A DNA stretch of 51,992 nt from an uncultured beta proteobacterium (GCA_903873485.1 CAIQOO010000215.1:1-51992), one strand, 5' to 3'; numbered from the stretch's first letter, positions 16,924 to 27,537 are shown. Notes: generated from the sequence alone by a model not told the origin. Numbers and translations: made by a program.

Positions 16924-18254
16924 GGTGTTGTCTCCAAGGCAACTTCAAATTGACAGTGCCGATTGGCCAGATAGAAGCGATCCCCCGGCTTGAGGCGGTG
17001 CGGTTGGCCTGAATCGATGCGCTCACCGTTGTCGAGAAAAGTGCCGTTGCCAGTCCAGCAGTCTTCCAGCCAAAAAGCCGCAGTGGCCTGATCCCAGCGC
17101 ACCGTGCAATGCCGACGCCCGATGTTGGCGGCATCGGCAGGCAGCACCAGTTGGCACAGGCTGGCATCGCGCCCGATGGCAATTTTTTCGTTGTCCAGTG
17201 GAACGTTGGTATTGGCGTAGGGGCCGGTGATGCCGCGCAGGACTGGGGTTTGGGCAGCTTTTGCAGGATTGGCAACATGCCCGGTGACCAAGCCGCGCCT
17301 GCGGGTCAGCGCATCCTTGAGCATCACTCGGCGGCGCGGATTCACCAGCAAGCCGACCGCCAGCATCGTCAGGCCCATCGTCAACCCAAGCAAGGTGAAT
17401 AAAACTGGCTGTCGGCCAAACTCTGCCGTGAAGGCGTTGGGCTTGGAACGTGCTGCCTTGAACGGCAGGTGCAGACGCTCCAGTTCCACCAGCAATTCAT
17501 CGGAAAGTATCGCCCAGGCAACGCCTTCGCCCAGCGGCACCCGCTGTTGCCGCAGGCCTTGCGGTGCAGCAGGATCAACCACCAGCACGGCGGTCATGGA
17601 CTTTTGCACGTTGATGCCCACCACCAGGCCCAACTCATTGAACAGCGGCCCGCCTGAATTGCCAGGATTGACGGGCGCGGTGATTTGAATATGCCGCACC
17701 GTGCCTTCAGGCGAATCAAGTTCGGTGAACTTGCTGATGATGCCTTCGGCAAAAGACACCCGGCCAAAGTCACGGATAGAGCGCAGCGCGGCACCGGGAT
17801 AGCCCGCAACAATGACCCGATCACGCTCGTCCATGGCGCTGCGGGTGGCAAAGCTGACGGCTTGCCCGCCTGGATTTGTTTCGACACGGAGCACCGCCAG
17901 GTCTTTGGCGGCTGATTGCCAAATCACCGCTGCCTGAACCAGCTCGCCATTGGCAGCCATGATGCCGGCCTTGCCGCCCTCATCGGTGCAGGCAATGACA
18001 TGGCGATTGGTGACCAGATGTTTGCCGTCAGCCACCAGAAAACCGGAGCCAGTGCCGACGTTGATGGACGAAACCAGGCAAACCACCGGCACCGTGCTGG
18101 ATCGCATGGCTTCGGTCAGGCTGTCGGCACTGGCACGGGTTGACCCGGCAAGGCTGAAAATCAGCACCAGCACCACGAAATTGCCTGGCAAGGAAAACTC
18201 GCCGTCAGTGTGTTGTTGCTTGCGTTGGTTCAATTTCGAGTCGTAGTTAAACAT
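16920..18254 (-). CDS. Trypsin-like (DegP-type) serine protease with C-terminal FHA domain
   Basis: A 444-residue membrane protein. A hydrophobic segment at residues 25-42 (NFVVLVLIFSLAGSTRASA) acts as signal peptide or anchor. The protease domain has His85 (NRHVIAC), Asp118 (KDLAVLRV) and Ser200 (NPGNSGGPL), a complete triad. A second helix (LFTLLGLTMGLTMLAVGLLV) leads to a C-terminal FHA domain (AIGRDASLCQLVL, IGRRHCTVRW, WTGNGTFLDNG). The protease should face the periplasm and the FHA the cytosol. I use the ATG at 18254; a TTG at 18287 would overlap ybeY. It is the first gene of the cluster and starts only 17 bases from the ybeY stop, so either its promoter lies within ybeY or the cluster is read from ybeY. 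Confidence 0.9.
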   Translation of the reverse strand: MFNYDSKLNQRKQQHTDGEFSLPGNFVVLVLIFSLAGSTRASADSLTEAMRSSTVPVVCLVSSINVGTGSGFLVADGKHLVTNRHVIACTDEGGKAGIMAANGELVQAAVIWQSAAKDLAVLRVETNPGGQAVSFATRSAMDERDRVIVAGYPGAALRSIRDFGRVSFAEGIISKFTELDSPEGTVRHIQITAPVNPGNSGGPLFNELGLVVGINVQKSMTAVLVVDPAAPQGLRQQRVPLGEGVAWAILSDELLVELERLHLPFKAARSKPNAFTAEFGRQPVLFTLLGLTMGLTMLAVGLLVNPRRRVMLKDALTRRRGLVTGHVANPAKAAQTPVLRGITGPYANTNVPLDNEKIAIGRDASLCQLVLPADAANIGRRHCTVRWDQATAAFWLEDCWTGNGTFLDNGERIDSGQPHRLKPGDRFYLANRHCQFEVALETTP

Positions 18255-18270
18255 ATTCCAGATTTGAGGA

Positions 18271-18714
18271 TTAATACGGGTTGTCAAACCCCAGCCGCGC
18301 CATGATGTCGCTCTCGCGCAGTTCCATCACTTGCGCGTCTTCATCTTCGTCATGGTCCCAGCCCTGGGCATGCAGCGTGCCGTGGATCAGCAGGTGGGCG
18401 TAATGCTCTTCCAGAGTTTTGCCCTGCTCCTTGGCTTCTTGGGCCACCACCGGCGCGCACAGCACCAGGTCGGCAGTGACGACCGGCTCTTGCGTGTAGT
18501 CAAAGGTCAGCACATTGGTGGCATGGTCTTGTTGGCGGTAGTCGCGGTTGAGCGCCCGGCCCTCGGCTGCATCGACGATGCGCACGGTGATTTCGGCATC
18601 GTCTTGCAGCGCGGCGCGCAGCCAGCGGATCACTTTGTGGCGCGGCAGGGCGGCGCGGTGCAGCGCGGCATCGGGCAGCTTGCCAAATTGCAAAGAAAGT
18701 GTCAGTTGCTTCAT
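18271..18714 (-). CDS. ybeY: Endoribonuclease YbeY
   Basis: A 147-residue single-strand-specific metal-dependent endoribonuclease for 16S rRNA maturation and ribosome quality control. The zinc site HLLIHGTLHAQGWDHDED matches the family HGxLHxxGxDH motif, and NRDYRQQDHATNVLTFDY is the other conserved block. The ATG at 18714 and stop TAA at 18271 are clear. It lies downstream of phoH on the same strand, the usual pairing. Parts of its 5' and 3' ends are repeated in degenerate form at 5004-5097. Confidence 0.96.
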   Translation of the reverse strand: MKQLTLSLQFGKLPDAALHRAALPRHKVIRWLRAALQDDAEITVRIVDAAEGRALNRDYRQQDHATNVLTFDYTQEPVVTADLVLCAPVVAQEAKEQGKTLEEHYAHLLIHGTLHAQGWDHDEDEDAQVMELRESDIMARLGFDNPY

Positions 18715-18732
18715 AAAATTTACAGGAAATCA

Positions 18733-18768
18733 GCCTCTAGCCCTTATGCAATAAGCGCTACTAGCTAT
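18733..18768 (+). repeat. 36-bp interspersed repeat, copy B
   Basis: GCCTCTAGCCCTTATG at the left, AAGCGCT in the middle and CTAGCTAT at the right, between phoH and ybeY. It is the closest relative of copy A at 5108 and lies in the parental copy of the duplicated junction. Confidence 0.85.
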
Positions 18769-18788
18769 ACATAACAGAGCAATTCAAA

Positions 18789-19784
18789 TCAGCCAACGGG
18801 CAGGCTCAGACGGCTGCGGCTGGGCACTGGCTGGGCATCATCGCGCGGGTGCGGGTTGTAACGGCCCGGCGCGTCGTAGGCATCGACAATCCGCGCCACC
18901 AGCGGATGCCGCACCACATCCATGCTGGTCAGGCGGCAAATGGCGATGCCTTCGATGCTTTTGAGCACCCGCTCGGCATCAATCAGGCCGCTGAGCTGAC
19001 TGGCGGGCAGGTCGATCTGGCTGACATCGCCGGTGATCACCGCCTTCGAGCCAAAGCCGATGCGGGTCAGAAACATTTTCATCTGCTCGGGCGTGGTGTT
19101 TTGCGCCTCGTCCAGAATCACAAAGGCGGTGTTGAGGGTGCGCCCGCGCATGAAGGCCAGCGGGGCGATCTCGATGGTCTGGCGCTCAAAGGCTTTTTGC
19201 ACCTGCTCAAAGCCCATCAGGTCGTACAGCGCGTCGTACAGCGGGCGCAGGTAGGGGTCGATCTTTTGCGCCAGGTCGCCGGGCAGATAGCCCAGCCGCT
19301 CGCCGGCTTCCACCGCCGGACGGGTCAGCACAATCCGCTGCACCATGCTGCGCTGCAGCGCATCGACGGCACAAGCGACCGCCAGATAGGTTTTGCCGGT
19401 GCCGGCCGGGCCAATGCCAAAGGTGATGTCGTGGCTGGCAATGCAGTCGAGGTAGTTGGCCTGGTTGATCGAGCGGGGTTTCAGGTCGGCGCGTTTGGTC
19501 TTGAGCGACGGGCCATCGGCGCCGTTGACATCGCCGTCGCCTGACAGCATCAGTTGCACGGTGCGCGGCTCAATCGGCCGCGCCGCCATCTCATACAGAG
19601 CTTGCAGCATTTCCATGCCGCGTTTGGCGTTGGCTTTGAGGCCATCAACCTTGAATTGCTCGTGGCGGTGGGCAATTTTGACTTGCAGCGCGACTTCGAT
19701 GCTGCGCAAATGCACGTCCATCGGGCCGCACAAATGGCTCAGGCGGGTGTTGTTGGGCGGGGAAAAGATGTGTCTGAGGATCAA
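18789..19784 (-). CDS. phoH: PhoH family ATPase
   Basis: A 331-residue PhoH/YbeZ-type ATPase thought to act with YbeY in RNA handling. Walker A is [13 protein letters not shown]; Walker B is [11 protein letters not shown]; other family blocks are [18 protein letters not shown] and [12 protein letters not shown]. The best start is TTG at 19784, giving [15 protein letters not shown], the usual beginning of betaproteobacterial PhoH, with AGGA nine bases upstream. The longer frame from ATG 19847 would overlap the divergent ruvA start at 19825. The last bases of the gene are duplicated at 5160-5206. Confidence 0.94.
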   Translation of the reverse strand: MILRHIFSPPNNTRLSHLCGPMDVHLRSIEVALQVKIAHRHEQFKVDGLKANAKRGMEMLQALYEMAARPIEPRTVQLMLSGDGDVNGADGPSLKTKRADLKPRSINQANYLDCIASHDITFGIGPAGTGKTYLAVACAVDALQRSMVQRIVLTRPAVEAGERLGYLPGDLAQKIDPYLRPLYDALYDLMGFEQVQKAFERQTIEIAPLAFMRGRTLNTAFVILDEAQNTTPEQMKMFLTRIGFGSKAVITGDVSQIDLPASQLSGLIDAERVLKSIEGIAICRLTSMDVVRHPLVARIVDAYDAPGRYNPHPRDDAQPVPSRSRLSLPVG

Positions 19785-19824
19785 GTTGATAATTCCTGAA
19801 GTAATCCCCCATGATAGGCAATAA

Positions 19825-20397
19825 ATGATTGGCAAGTTAACTGGCACGCTGGACCATAAAAATCCGCCCGAAGTGATTCTGGACTGCCACGGTGTCGGTT
19901 ACGAGGTGCTAGTGCCGATGAGCACCTTTTACAACCTGCCCGAACTGGGTGGCCGGGTGATCTTGCTGACCCACTTTGTGGTGCGTGAAGACGCGCAGAT
20001 CTTGTATGGCTTTGCCACTGCGCCCGAGCGCGCGGCGTTTCGCGAGTTGATCAAGATAGCGGGGGTCGGGCCGCGCACCGCGCTGTCGGTGCTGTCGGGC
20101 ATGAGTGTGTCCGAGTTGTCGCAGGCGATTACTTTGCAGCAGGCTGGCCGCCTGATCAAGGTGCCTGGCATTGGCAAAAAGACCGCCGAGCGGCTGCTGC
20201 TCGAACTCAAGGGCCGGCTCGGCCCCGATATCGGGGTGGTCGCCAGTGTGGTCAGCGACGCACAGGCCGATATTTTGCAGGCGCTGCTGGCGCTGGGCTA
20301 CAGCGACAAAGAGGCCGCCGCTGCCTTGAAAGCGCTGCCGCCAGAAGTGGCGGTCAGCGACGGCATCAAGCTGGCGCTCAAGGCACTGGCCAGATGA
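19825..20397 (+). CDS. ruvA: Holliday junction branch migration protein RuvA
   Basis: A 190-residue DNA-binding subunit of RuvAB, which holds four-way junctions while RuvB drives branch migration. It opens with the OB-fold [20 protein letters not shown] and has two helix-hairpin-helix motifs ([15 protein letters not shown] and [17 protein letters not shown]); the C-terminal domain that touches RuvB is [18 protein letters not shown]. Length is normal for the family. ruvB does not follow; a convergent arginase gene begins its 3' end 67 bases later. It is divergent from phoH across about 40 bases that must hold both promoters. Confidence 0.97.
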   Translation: MIGKLTGTLDHKNPPEVILDCHGVGYEVLVPMSTFYNLPELGGRVILLTHFVVREDAQILYGFATAPERAAFRELIKIAGVGPRTALSVLSGMSVSELSQAITLQQAGRLIKVPGIGKKTAERLLLELKGRLGPDIGVVASVVSDAQADILQALLALGYSDKEAAAALKALPPEVAVSDGIKLALKALAR

Positions 20398-20464
20398 GTA
20401 CCGGGCAAGTTGCCAGTCCCCGGCTTTTCTGCTGGCCGGGCAGACAGCAGCATGCAATGTGCCG

Positions 20465-21388
20465 TCAGCCGGCCGGCTGGCGCATCAGGGTGCTCTTGCC
20501 AAACAGCGATTCCATCAAATCAACCGCCACTTCAGCGGTTCGATTGCGCACATCAAACGCCGGGTTGAGTTCCATCACGTCGAGTGAGGCAAGTCGCCCG
20601 GTGTCGGCGATCATTTCCATGCACAACTGCGCCTCGCGGTAGGTTGGGCCACCGCGCACCGTGGTGCCAACGCCGGGGGCGATATCGGGGTCCAGAAAAT
20701 CCACATCAAAGCTGACATGCAGATGGGTGTTGGCATCCACCAGCGCCAGCGCCATTTCCATCGCGGCCCGCATGCCCATCTCGTCGATGTAGCGCATGTC
20801 AAACACGTCTAGCCCGGCCTGGTGCACCAGGCGTTTTTCTCCTGCATCAACACTGCGAATGCCGATCTGGCGCACCCACTTGGGGTTGATGGCCGGCACC
20901 AAGCCGCCGATGCCGGTGAGCACGTCAGGGCCGTAGCCGCACAGGCAGGCCACCGGCATGCCGTGAATGTTGCCACTGGGGGTGAGTACGTTGGTGTTGA
21001 AGTCGGCATGGGCATCAAGCCACAGCACCCGCAGTTTTTTGCCCTGGTCGCGGCAATGCCGCGCTACCGCACTGATGGAGCCAAGACCCAGGCAGTGGTC
21101 GCCACCCAGCAACACCGGCAGGCGGCCTTGCTGCAGCTCCAGATAGACCGCCGCATGAACCGTCGTGTTCCAAGCCACCACTTCATCGAGGTGGCGGTAG
21201 CCGTTGACCGGCGGCAGCCAGGGGTTGTGCGGGCCATTCAGGTTGCCCCGGTCGATCACGTTGAGTCCCTGGCTCTCCAGCACCGCGACGATATTGGCCA
21301 CGCGCAGGGCTTCCGGCCCCATGCTGGCGCCGCGGCTGCCTGCGCCAATGTCAGTAGGGGCGCCAATCAGGCTGATGTTCTGGCTCAT
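20465..21388 (-). CDS. rocF: Arginase
   Basis: A 307-residue binuclear manganese enzyme that converts arginine to ornithine and urea. Metal-binding motifs are GGDHCLGLGS (Cys in place of the common Ser after His), LDAHADFNT and SFDVDFLDPDIAPGVGT; SGNIHGMPVA and MELNPAFD are also family blocks. The arginase-type PSGNIHGMP supports arginase over agmatinase. The ATG at 21388 (MSQNISLIGAP) is the natural start; the frame continues upstream without family resemblance. It is divergent from the saccharopine dehydrogenase-like gene across 205 bases in which I see no clear operator. Confidence 0.9.
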   Translation of the reverse strand: MSQNISLIGAPTDIGAGSRGASMGPEALRVANIVAVLESQGLNVIDRGNLNGPHNPWLPPVNGYRHLDEVVAWNTTVHAAVYLELQQGRLPVLLGGDHCLGLGSISAVARHCRDQGKKLRVLWLDAHADFNTNVLTPSGNIHGMPVACLCGYGPDVLTGIGGLVPAINPKWVRQIGIRSVDAGEKRLVHQAGLDVFDMRYIDEMGMRAAMEMALALVDANTHLHVSFDVDFLDPDIAPGVGTTVRGGPTYREAQLCMEMIADTGRLASLDVMELNPAFDVRNRTAEVAVDLMESLFGKSTLMRQPAG

Positions 21389-21593
21389 GCGTGGCCTTTG
21401 TGGTTTGAAAATGGCAGTGTAGGTTGTCTTGCCGCTGGGGTTCGCCGGCATGGCCGCTGCGGCGGCCCCAGATTGGCCCAATGTCGCATGGCATTCAGGC
21501 AAACGTTTTCGTCATGGCCGCATGTCAAGCTGCCGTTTTGCCGGCTACTTCACCTAAACTGAACACATTGCTGTTTTGTTTGAGGAGAAATTC

Positions 21594-22688
21594 ATGCGTG
21601 TTGTTCTGATGGGTGCCGGCCACATTGGCCAAACCATTGCCCGCCTGCTGTCGCAAAGCGGTGACTACCAGGTCAAAGTGGTGGATAGCAGTGTGGTCGC
21701 GCTCAAGGCGCTGTCACATCTGGATGTCAAAACCGCCTTGATTGACACCTCGGACGAGGCCGAGGTGCGGGACTGCATGGCCGGCTTTGATGCCGTCATC
21801 AACGCCCTGCCCTACCACCTCGTGCTCACCATCGCCCGGCAGGCGCTGGCAACCGGTTGCCACTATTTTGACCTGACCGAAGACGTGGCCGCCACCCACA
21901 CCATCAGGCAGTTGGCGCAGGGTGCCAAAACCGCCTTCATGCCGCAGTGCGGCCTGGCACCGGGTTTCATTGGCATCGTGGCGCACCATCTGAGCCAGAA
22001 ATTCAGCTATTTGCACGAGGTCAAGATGCGGGTTGGCGCGCTGCCGGCGTTTCCCACCAACTCACTCAAATACAACCTGACCTGGAGCGTCGATGGCCTG
22101 ATCAACGAGTATTGCCACCCCTGCGAAGCGGTCCGCGACGGCTTGGTGATCAACGTGCTGCCGCTCGAAGGCCTGGAACATTTCTCGCTTGACGGCACCG
22201 AATACGAAGCCTTCAACACCTCGGGGGGCATGGGCACGCTATGCGACACGCTCAAAGGCAAGGTGCAGACGCTCGACTACAAAACCGTGCGCTACCCCGG
22301 TCACTGCGCCATCATGAAAATGCTGCTGCAAGAGCTTGGCATGAAAGCCGACCAGGAAACCCTCAAGGCGATCCTGCGCCGCTCGATCCCGCTGACCATG
22401 CAAGACGTGGTGCTGGTGTTTGTCACCGTCAGCGGCGAGTGTGATGGCAAGTTTGTACAAGAGGTTTTTGCCCGCAAGATTTTTGCCGACCGCAGCGAAA
22501 GCAACCCGATGAGCGCCATCCAGATCACCACCGCAGCGGGCATTTGCGCGGCGGTGGACTTGTTCCGCCAAGGCCGGCTGCCGCAGTCGGGCTTTATCCG
22601 GCAAGAGCAGGTAGCCCTGCCCGACTTGCTGGCCAATCGTTTTGGCAGCGCCTACCAGCAGTCGCGCCAGGTCGAGTCGATTGGGTAG
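21594..22688 (+). CDS. Saccharopine dehydrogenase family protein, probable lysine dehydrogenase
   Basis: A 364-residue NAD(P)-dependent oxidoreductase. The Rossmann motif is GAGHIGQTIARLL near residue 7; the later blocks DAVINALPYHL, MPQCGLAPGF and RYPGHCAIMKMLLQ are typical of the saccharopine dehydrogenase/lysine 6-dehydrogenase group. The start ATG 21594 follows a strong ribosome site (GAGGAG). The gene after it is an ALDH7-type dehydrogenase, which supports a role in lysine catabolism: lysine oxidised to aminoadipate semialdehyde, then to aminoadipate. Whether it makes or splits saccharopine cannot be told from sequence alone. Confidence 0.83.
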   Translation: MRVVLMGAGHIGQTIARLLSQSGDYQVKVVDSSVVALKALSHLDVKTALIDTSDEAEVRDCMAGFDAVINALPYHLVLTIARQALATGCHYFDLTEDVAATHTIRQLAQGAKTAFMPQCGLAPGFIGIVAHHLSQKFSYLHEVKMRVGALPAFPTNSLKYNLTWSVDGLINEYCHPCEAVRDGLVINVLPLEGLEHFSLDGTEYEAFNTSGGMGTLCDTLKGKVQTLDYKTVRYPGHCAIMKMLLQELGMKADQETLKAILRRSIPLTMQDVVLVFVTVSGECDGKFVQEVFARKIFADRSESNPMSAIQITTAAGICAAVDLFRQGRLPQSGFIRQEQVALPDLLANRFGSAYQQSRQVESIG

Positions 22689-22778
22689 CACCCGGCAACG
22701 TGGGCTGGCGCAGCCACCCCGGCAACTGCCTGGCAAACCCGGCCAGCAGGCTTTCCTATCGTTGAACTGGAGTTTTCA

Positions 22779-24284
<1,506 letters not shown>

Positions 24285-24312
24285 GTCGATCTCCCTGTCT
24301 GCTATCTAAGAT

Positions 24313-24348
24313 ATAGCTGGTCACGCACGTCCAGCAAGGGCTTCAGGC
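24313..24348 (-). repeat. 36-bp interspersed repeat, copy H
   Basis: Reverse orientation: begins ATAGCT, has ACGC in the middle and ends CAAGGGCTTCAGGC, followed by a T run. It sits in the 133-base gap between the convergent aldehyde dehydrogenase and hydrolase genes, where it might also act in transcription ending. Confidence 0.7.
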
Positions 24349-24417
24349 CTTTTTCTTATATAAACCAGAAGCCGGGCCGGTGCGCTTGCCCGGTCAGCCG
24401 CTGCGCCACGGACTGGC

Positions 24418-25239
24418 TCAGCGGGCCACGCCTGCCGGCTGCTCATGGCTGATCCGCTCCAGCCAGGCCAGCAGGTACTCTGCCGCTTTAAGCCAGTGCG
24501 TATCGAGCATCATGGCATGCGCCATGTCCCGAAAGATATGAAATTCGGCTTTGTAAAAGCGGGCGGTTTGCTCGACAAAAGTCGGTGCCACCAGCACATC
24601 ATGGTGTGCGCCAAGCGCCAGCACCGGTATTTGCAGGGTTTCGGGTTTGAGCTTGAGCATATTGGGTGCCATCATGTCCATCGACACCACCTGCGATTCG
24701 GCTTGCATGTAGCGAAAGTAGTCATGCAGCTTGTCATCGGGCATGTCGCGCGAAAACAGGATTTTGCGCAAGATCTCCGGTGTGCCAAATTTGGGGCCAA
24801 GCAAGGAAAGCTGCGCCAGTTGCTGAAACAAAAACGGATGCCGCATTGCCATGTGCATGCTGGTTGACATCAGGCCCTGCGGCGGCACCGAGGCCATCAG
24901 CACCAGTGCGGCAGCGTGGCGATGGGTTTCCAGGTACTTCTGAATCACCATGCCGCCCATCGAATGGCCGATCAGCACCGGCGGCACCGGAAAACTGGCC
25001 GCGACTTTCACCAAGTCGGCCACATAGTCGGCCAGGCGCCAGGAGTGCAGCCGCTCAAGACCGTCGCTGCGACCGTGGCCGCGCAGACTGAAGGCGTGGG
25101 CCTCGTAGCCGTGCTGGGCAAAGAAGGGCAAAAAATTATCATCCCAGACGCGCGCATCCGAAAAAGAGCCATGCAGGAACAACAAGGGCACCGGCTTGCG
25201 TGTTGTTTCAGGATAGCGGCTGATCATGTCCAATTTCAT
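24418..25239 (-). CDS. Alpha/beta hydrolase
   Basis: A 273-residue alpha/beta-fold hydrolase. The oxyanion region is LLFLHGSFSDARVWD, the nucleophile elbow GHSMGGM (Ser), the acid is probably the Asp in LGAHHDVLV, and the base His is in RDMAHAMML. No signal peptide. ATG 25239 (MKLDMISRYPETT) is chosen, with AAGAGA upstream; the longer frame to 25395 lacks homologous features. The substrate cannot be named. Neighbours (fbaA upstream, convergent aldehyde dehydrogenase) give no further hint. Confidence 0.85.
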   Translation of the reverse strand: MKLDMISRYPETTRKPVPLLFLHGSFSDARVWDDNFLPFFAQHGYEAHAFSLRGHGRSDGLERLHSWRLADYVADLVKVAASFPVPPVLIGHSMGGMVIQKYLETHRHAAALVLMASVPPQGLMSTSMHMAMRHPFLFQQLAQLSLLGPKFGTPEILRKILFSRDMPDDKLHDYFRYMQAESQVVSMDMMAPNMLKLKPETLQIPVLALGAHHDVLVAPTFVEQTARFYKAEFHIFRDMAHAMMLDTHWLKAAEYLLAWLERISHEQPAGVAR

Positions 25240-25415
25240 AACAGATAAATCTCTTGGGTTGGAAAACTGCAGGGCGCACACTGCAAAGCGTCGGCGGGCG
25301 GGGGGAGTGGTGCGACTGCAGCCAGCCGCACGGACCTGGGCAGTGTTGTGATCTGCGTCAGTCCGGAGTCGGCGCACCAGGTGCCAAAGCACCAAGAGGC
25401 CGACCGATGGGTGCC

Positions 25416-26489
25416 TTAGGCGAGTGTGCCGATGTTGTTGAGATCGGTAAAGGCTTGTTTCAGTCTGGCGCGGAAAGCGTCTTCGCCCTTGCGCATCCAG
25501 GCGCGCGGATCATAGAATTTTTTGTTCGGCTTGTCGTCGCCGTCGGGGTTGCCGATCTGGCCTTGCAGGTAACCTTCATTTTTCTTGTAGAAAGCGCGCA
25601 CGCCATCCCAGAAGGCCCATTGCAGGTCGGTGTCGATGTTCATCTTGACGACACCGTAGCCAATCGCTTCCCTGATTTCTTCCAGAGTGGAGCCGGAGCC
25701 GCCGTGAAACACAAAATTGACCGGGCCAGGCTTGGTGCCAAATTTCTTTTGCACATAGTCCTGCGAATTCTTCAGGATGATCGGCTGCAATTTGACGTTG
25801 CCGGGTTTATAGACACCATGCACATTGCCAAAGGCGGCGGCGATGGTGAAGCGGTCGCTGATCTTGGACAGTTCCTCGTAGGCGAAGGCCACATCTTCGG
25901 GCTGGGTATAAAGCTTGGAGCTATCGACACTGGAGTTGTCAACGCCGTCTTCTTCGCCGCCGGTAACGCCGAGTTCGATTTCCAGGGTCATGCCCATCTT
26001 GCTCATGCGCTCAAGGTAACGGCTGCAGATTTCAATGTTTTCGTGGAGCGGCTCTTCCGACAGGTCAAGCATGTGGGAACTGTACAGCGGTTTGCCGTTG
26101 GCCTTGAAATACTTTTCGCCGGCATCGAGCAAGCCGTCAATCCAGGGCAGCAGCTTTTTGGCGGCATGGTCGGTGTGCATCACCACGGTGGCACCATACA
26201 GCTCGGCCATTTGATGGACATGGTGGGCACCCGAGATGGCACCGGCAATGCAGGCGCGCTGGGCTGCGTTGTCGAGACCTTTGCCGGCATAAAACTGCGC
26301 GCCACCGTTGGAGAACTGGATGATCGCCGGCGAATTCAATTCTTTGGCGGTCTCGATGACCGCATTGACGGTGCTGGTGTTGATGACATTGACCGCCGGC
26401 ATGGCAAAGTTCTTTTCACGGGCCAGGTTGAAAAGGGCCTGCAGGTCGTCTCCTGTGGCGACACCGGGTTTGATTTGGGTAGCGTTCAT
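25416..26489 (-). CDS. fbaA: Class II fructose-bisphosphate aldolase
   Basis: A 357-residue zinc enzyme of glycolysis and gluconeogenesis that splits fructose-1,6-bisphosphate into dihydroxyacetone phosphate and glyceraldehyde-3-phosphate. It is the E. coli FbaA type in length and motifs: VVMHTDHAAKK (zinc His), TLEIELGVTGGEEDGVDN, FGNVHGVY and VFHGGSGST. ATG 26489 has AGGACC upstream. The pgk and pyk genes that often sit nearby are not here; the only pgk-like sequence in the window is the fusion at 50756. Confidence 0.97.
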   Translation of the reverse strand: MNATQIKPGVATGDDLQALFNLAREKNFAMPAVNVINTSTVNAVIETAKELNSPAIIQFSNGGAQFYAGKGLDNAAQRACIAGAISGAHHVHQMAELYGATVVMHTDHAAKKLLPWIDGLLDAGEKYFKANGKPLYSSHMLDLSEEPLHENIEICSRYLERMSKMGMTLEIELGVTGGEEDGVDNSSVDSSKLYTQPEDVAFAYEELSKISDRFTIAAAFGNVHGVYKPGNVKLQPIILKNSQDYVQKKFGTKPGPVNFVFHGGSGSTLEEIREAIGYGVVKMNIDTDLQWAFWDGVRAFYKKNEGYLQGQIGNPDGDDKPNKKFYDPRAWMRKGEDAFRARLKQAFTDLNNIGTLA

Positions 26490-26676
26490 ATTTTTTGGGG
26501 TCCTGTTAAGGTCGATTGAATGGACGGGGTTGGATGGCAGCCGTTGCGCAGTGCCTTGCGTATTTTAGCTACGCAATCATCGGCCAAATTGACGCGCCCG
26601 ATTCGGCGCAGCGACCGTGGTGCAGCAGCGACCTTTCAGACAGTTCGCTGGTCATTGTGCCGGCTGACAGCGCCGC

Positions 26677-27537
26677 CTAAGCCGGGCACCGCGCCGCCTG
26701 TAGCATGTCGCGCGTCTTGAGCGCCGCACGGCGCGCTGCAGCGGCAAAGTCGGCCTCGGCTGACGCATACAAGATCGCCCGCGACGAGTTGACGATGATC
26801 GGTGCGGTGGTGTCGCTAACCCCGGTCGCATCCACCACACCGCGCCAGCCGGCCCGGACGGTGGCCAGCGCATCGCCCCCCTGTGCACCAACACCTGGAA
26901 TCAGCAGCGCCAGCGTGGGTGCCAGCGCCCGCACCCGTTCAATCTCAGCCGGATAAGTGGCCCCCACCACCAGTCCCAGTTGCCCGTTGGTGTTCCACCG
27001 CCCTTGCGCCAGTTGCGCAATGTGCTCATACAACAAAGGCGCGCCCGCCACGCTGGCCAGCCGCTGCGCCTGAAAATCATCGCCGCCGGGGTTGGAGGTG
27101 CGGCACAGCAAAAATGCCCCCTTGCCATGGTGCTTCAGATACGGCTGCACCGAGTCAAAACCCATGAACGGCGACAGCGTCACCGCATCGGCACCATAGC
27201 GTTCAAACACCTCGATGGCATATTGCTCGGCGGTGCTGCCAATGTCGCCGCGCTTGGCATCCAGAATGACCGGCACCTGCGGCGCGATCCGGTGCATCTG
27301 GTCAATCAATCGCTCTAGTTGCTGTTCTGCCCGGTGCGCAGCAAAGTAGGCGATTTGCGGCTTGAAGGCGATTACCAGATCGGCGGTGGCCTCCACAATG
27401 GCAGCGCAAAAGTCATAAATGCGGCTGGCATCCCCTTTGAGCTTTCCTGGAAAGCGGCCTGGCTCAGGATCAAGCCCGACACACAGCATGGAATTGTTTT
27501 GGCGCCCGGCTAAGCGCAGTTGGTCAGAGAAGTTCAT
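26677..27537 (-). CDS. pyrF: Orotidine-5'-phosphate decarboxylase, type 2
   Basis: A 286-residue enzyme that makes UMP in the last step of pyrimidine synthesis. It matches the longer 'type 2' PyrF found in actinobacteria and many betaproteobacteria: LCVGLDPEPGRFPG at the start, the catalytic block ILDAKRGDIGSTAEQYA with the Asp-Lys-Asp charge network, and VVGATYPAEIERVRALAP. ATG 27537. A 187-base gap separates it from fbaA; it contains no recognisable gene or RNA. Confidence 0.95.
   Translation of the reverse strand: MNFSDQLRLAGRQNNSMLCVGLDPEPGRFPGKLKGDASRIYDFCAAIVEATADLVIAFKPQIAYFAAHRAEQQLERLIDQMHRIAPQVPVILDAKRGDIGSTAEQYAIEVFERYGADAVTLSPFMGFDSVQPYLKHHGKGAFLLCRTSNPGGDDFQAQRLASVAGAPLLYEHIAQLAQGRWNTNGQLGLVVGATYPAEIERVRALAPTLALLIPGVGAQGGDALATVRAGWRGVVDATGVSDTTAPIIVNSSRAILYASAEADFAAAARRAALKTRDMLQAARCPA

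Noticed and set aside
5159..18254. Type VI secretion accessory locus (PpkA/PppA/Fha)
   Set aside because: No Tss structural gene, ClpV, Hcp or VgrG sequence is present anywhere in the window.
5159..18254. Complete Zorya defence system because of the MotA/MotB-like pair
   Set aside because: No ZorC/ZorD/ZorE-like gene (helicase or nuclease partner) is seen, and the second membrane protein lacks an OmpA-type domain.
18789..19847. PhoH start at ATG 19847
   Set aside because: It would overlap the divergent ruvA start, and the extra residues do not resemble PhoH; the TTG at 19784 gives the usual N-terminus with a ribosome site.
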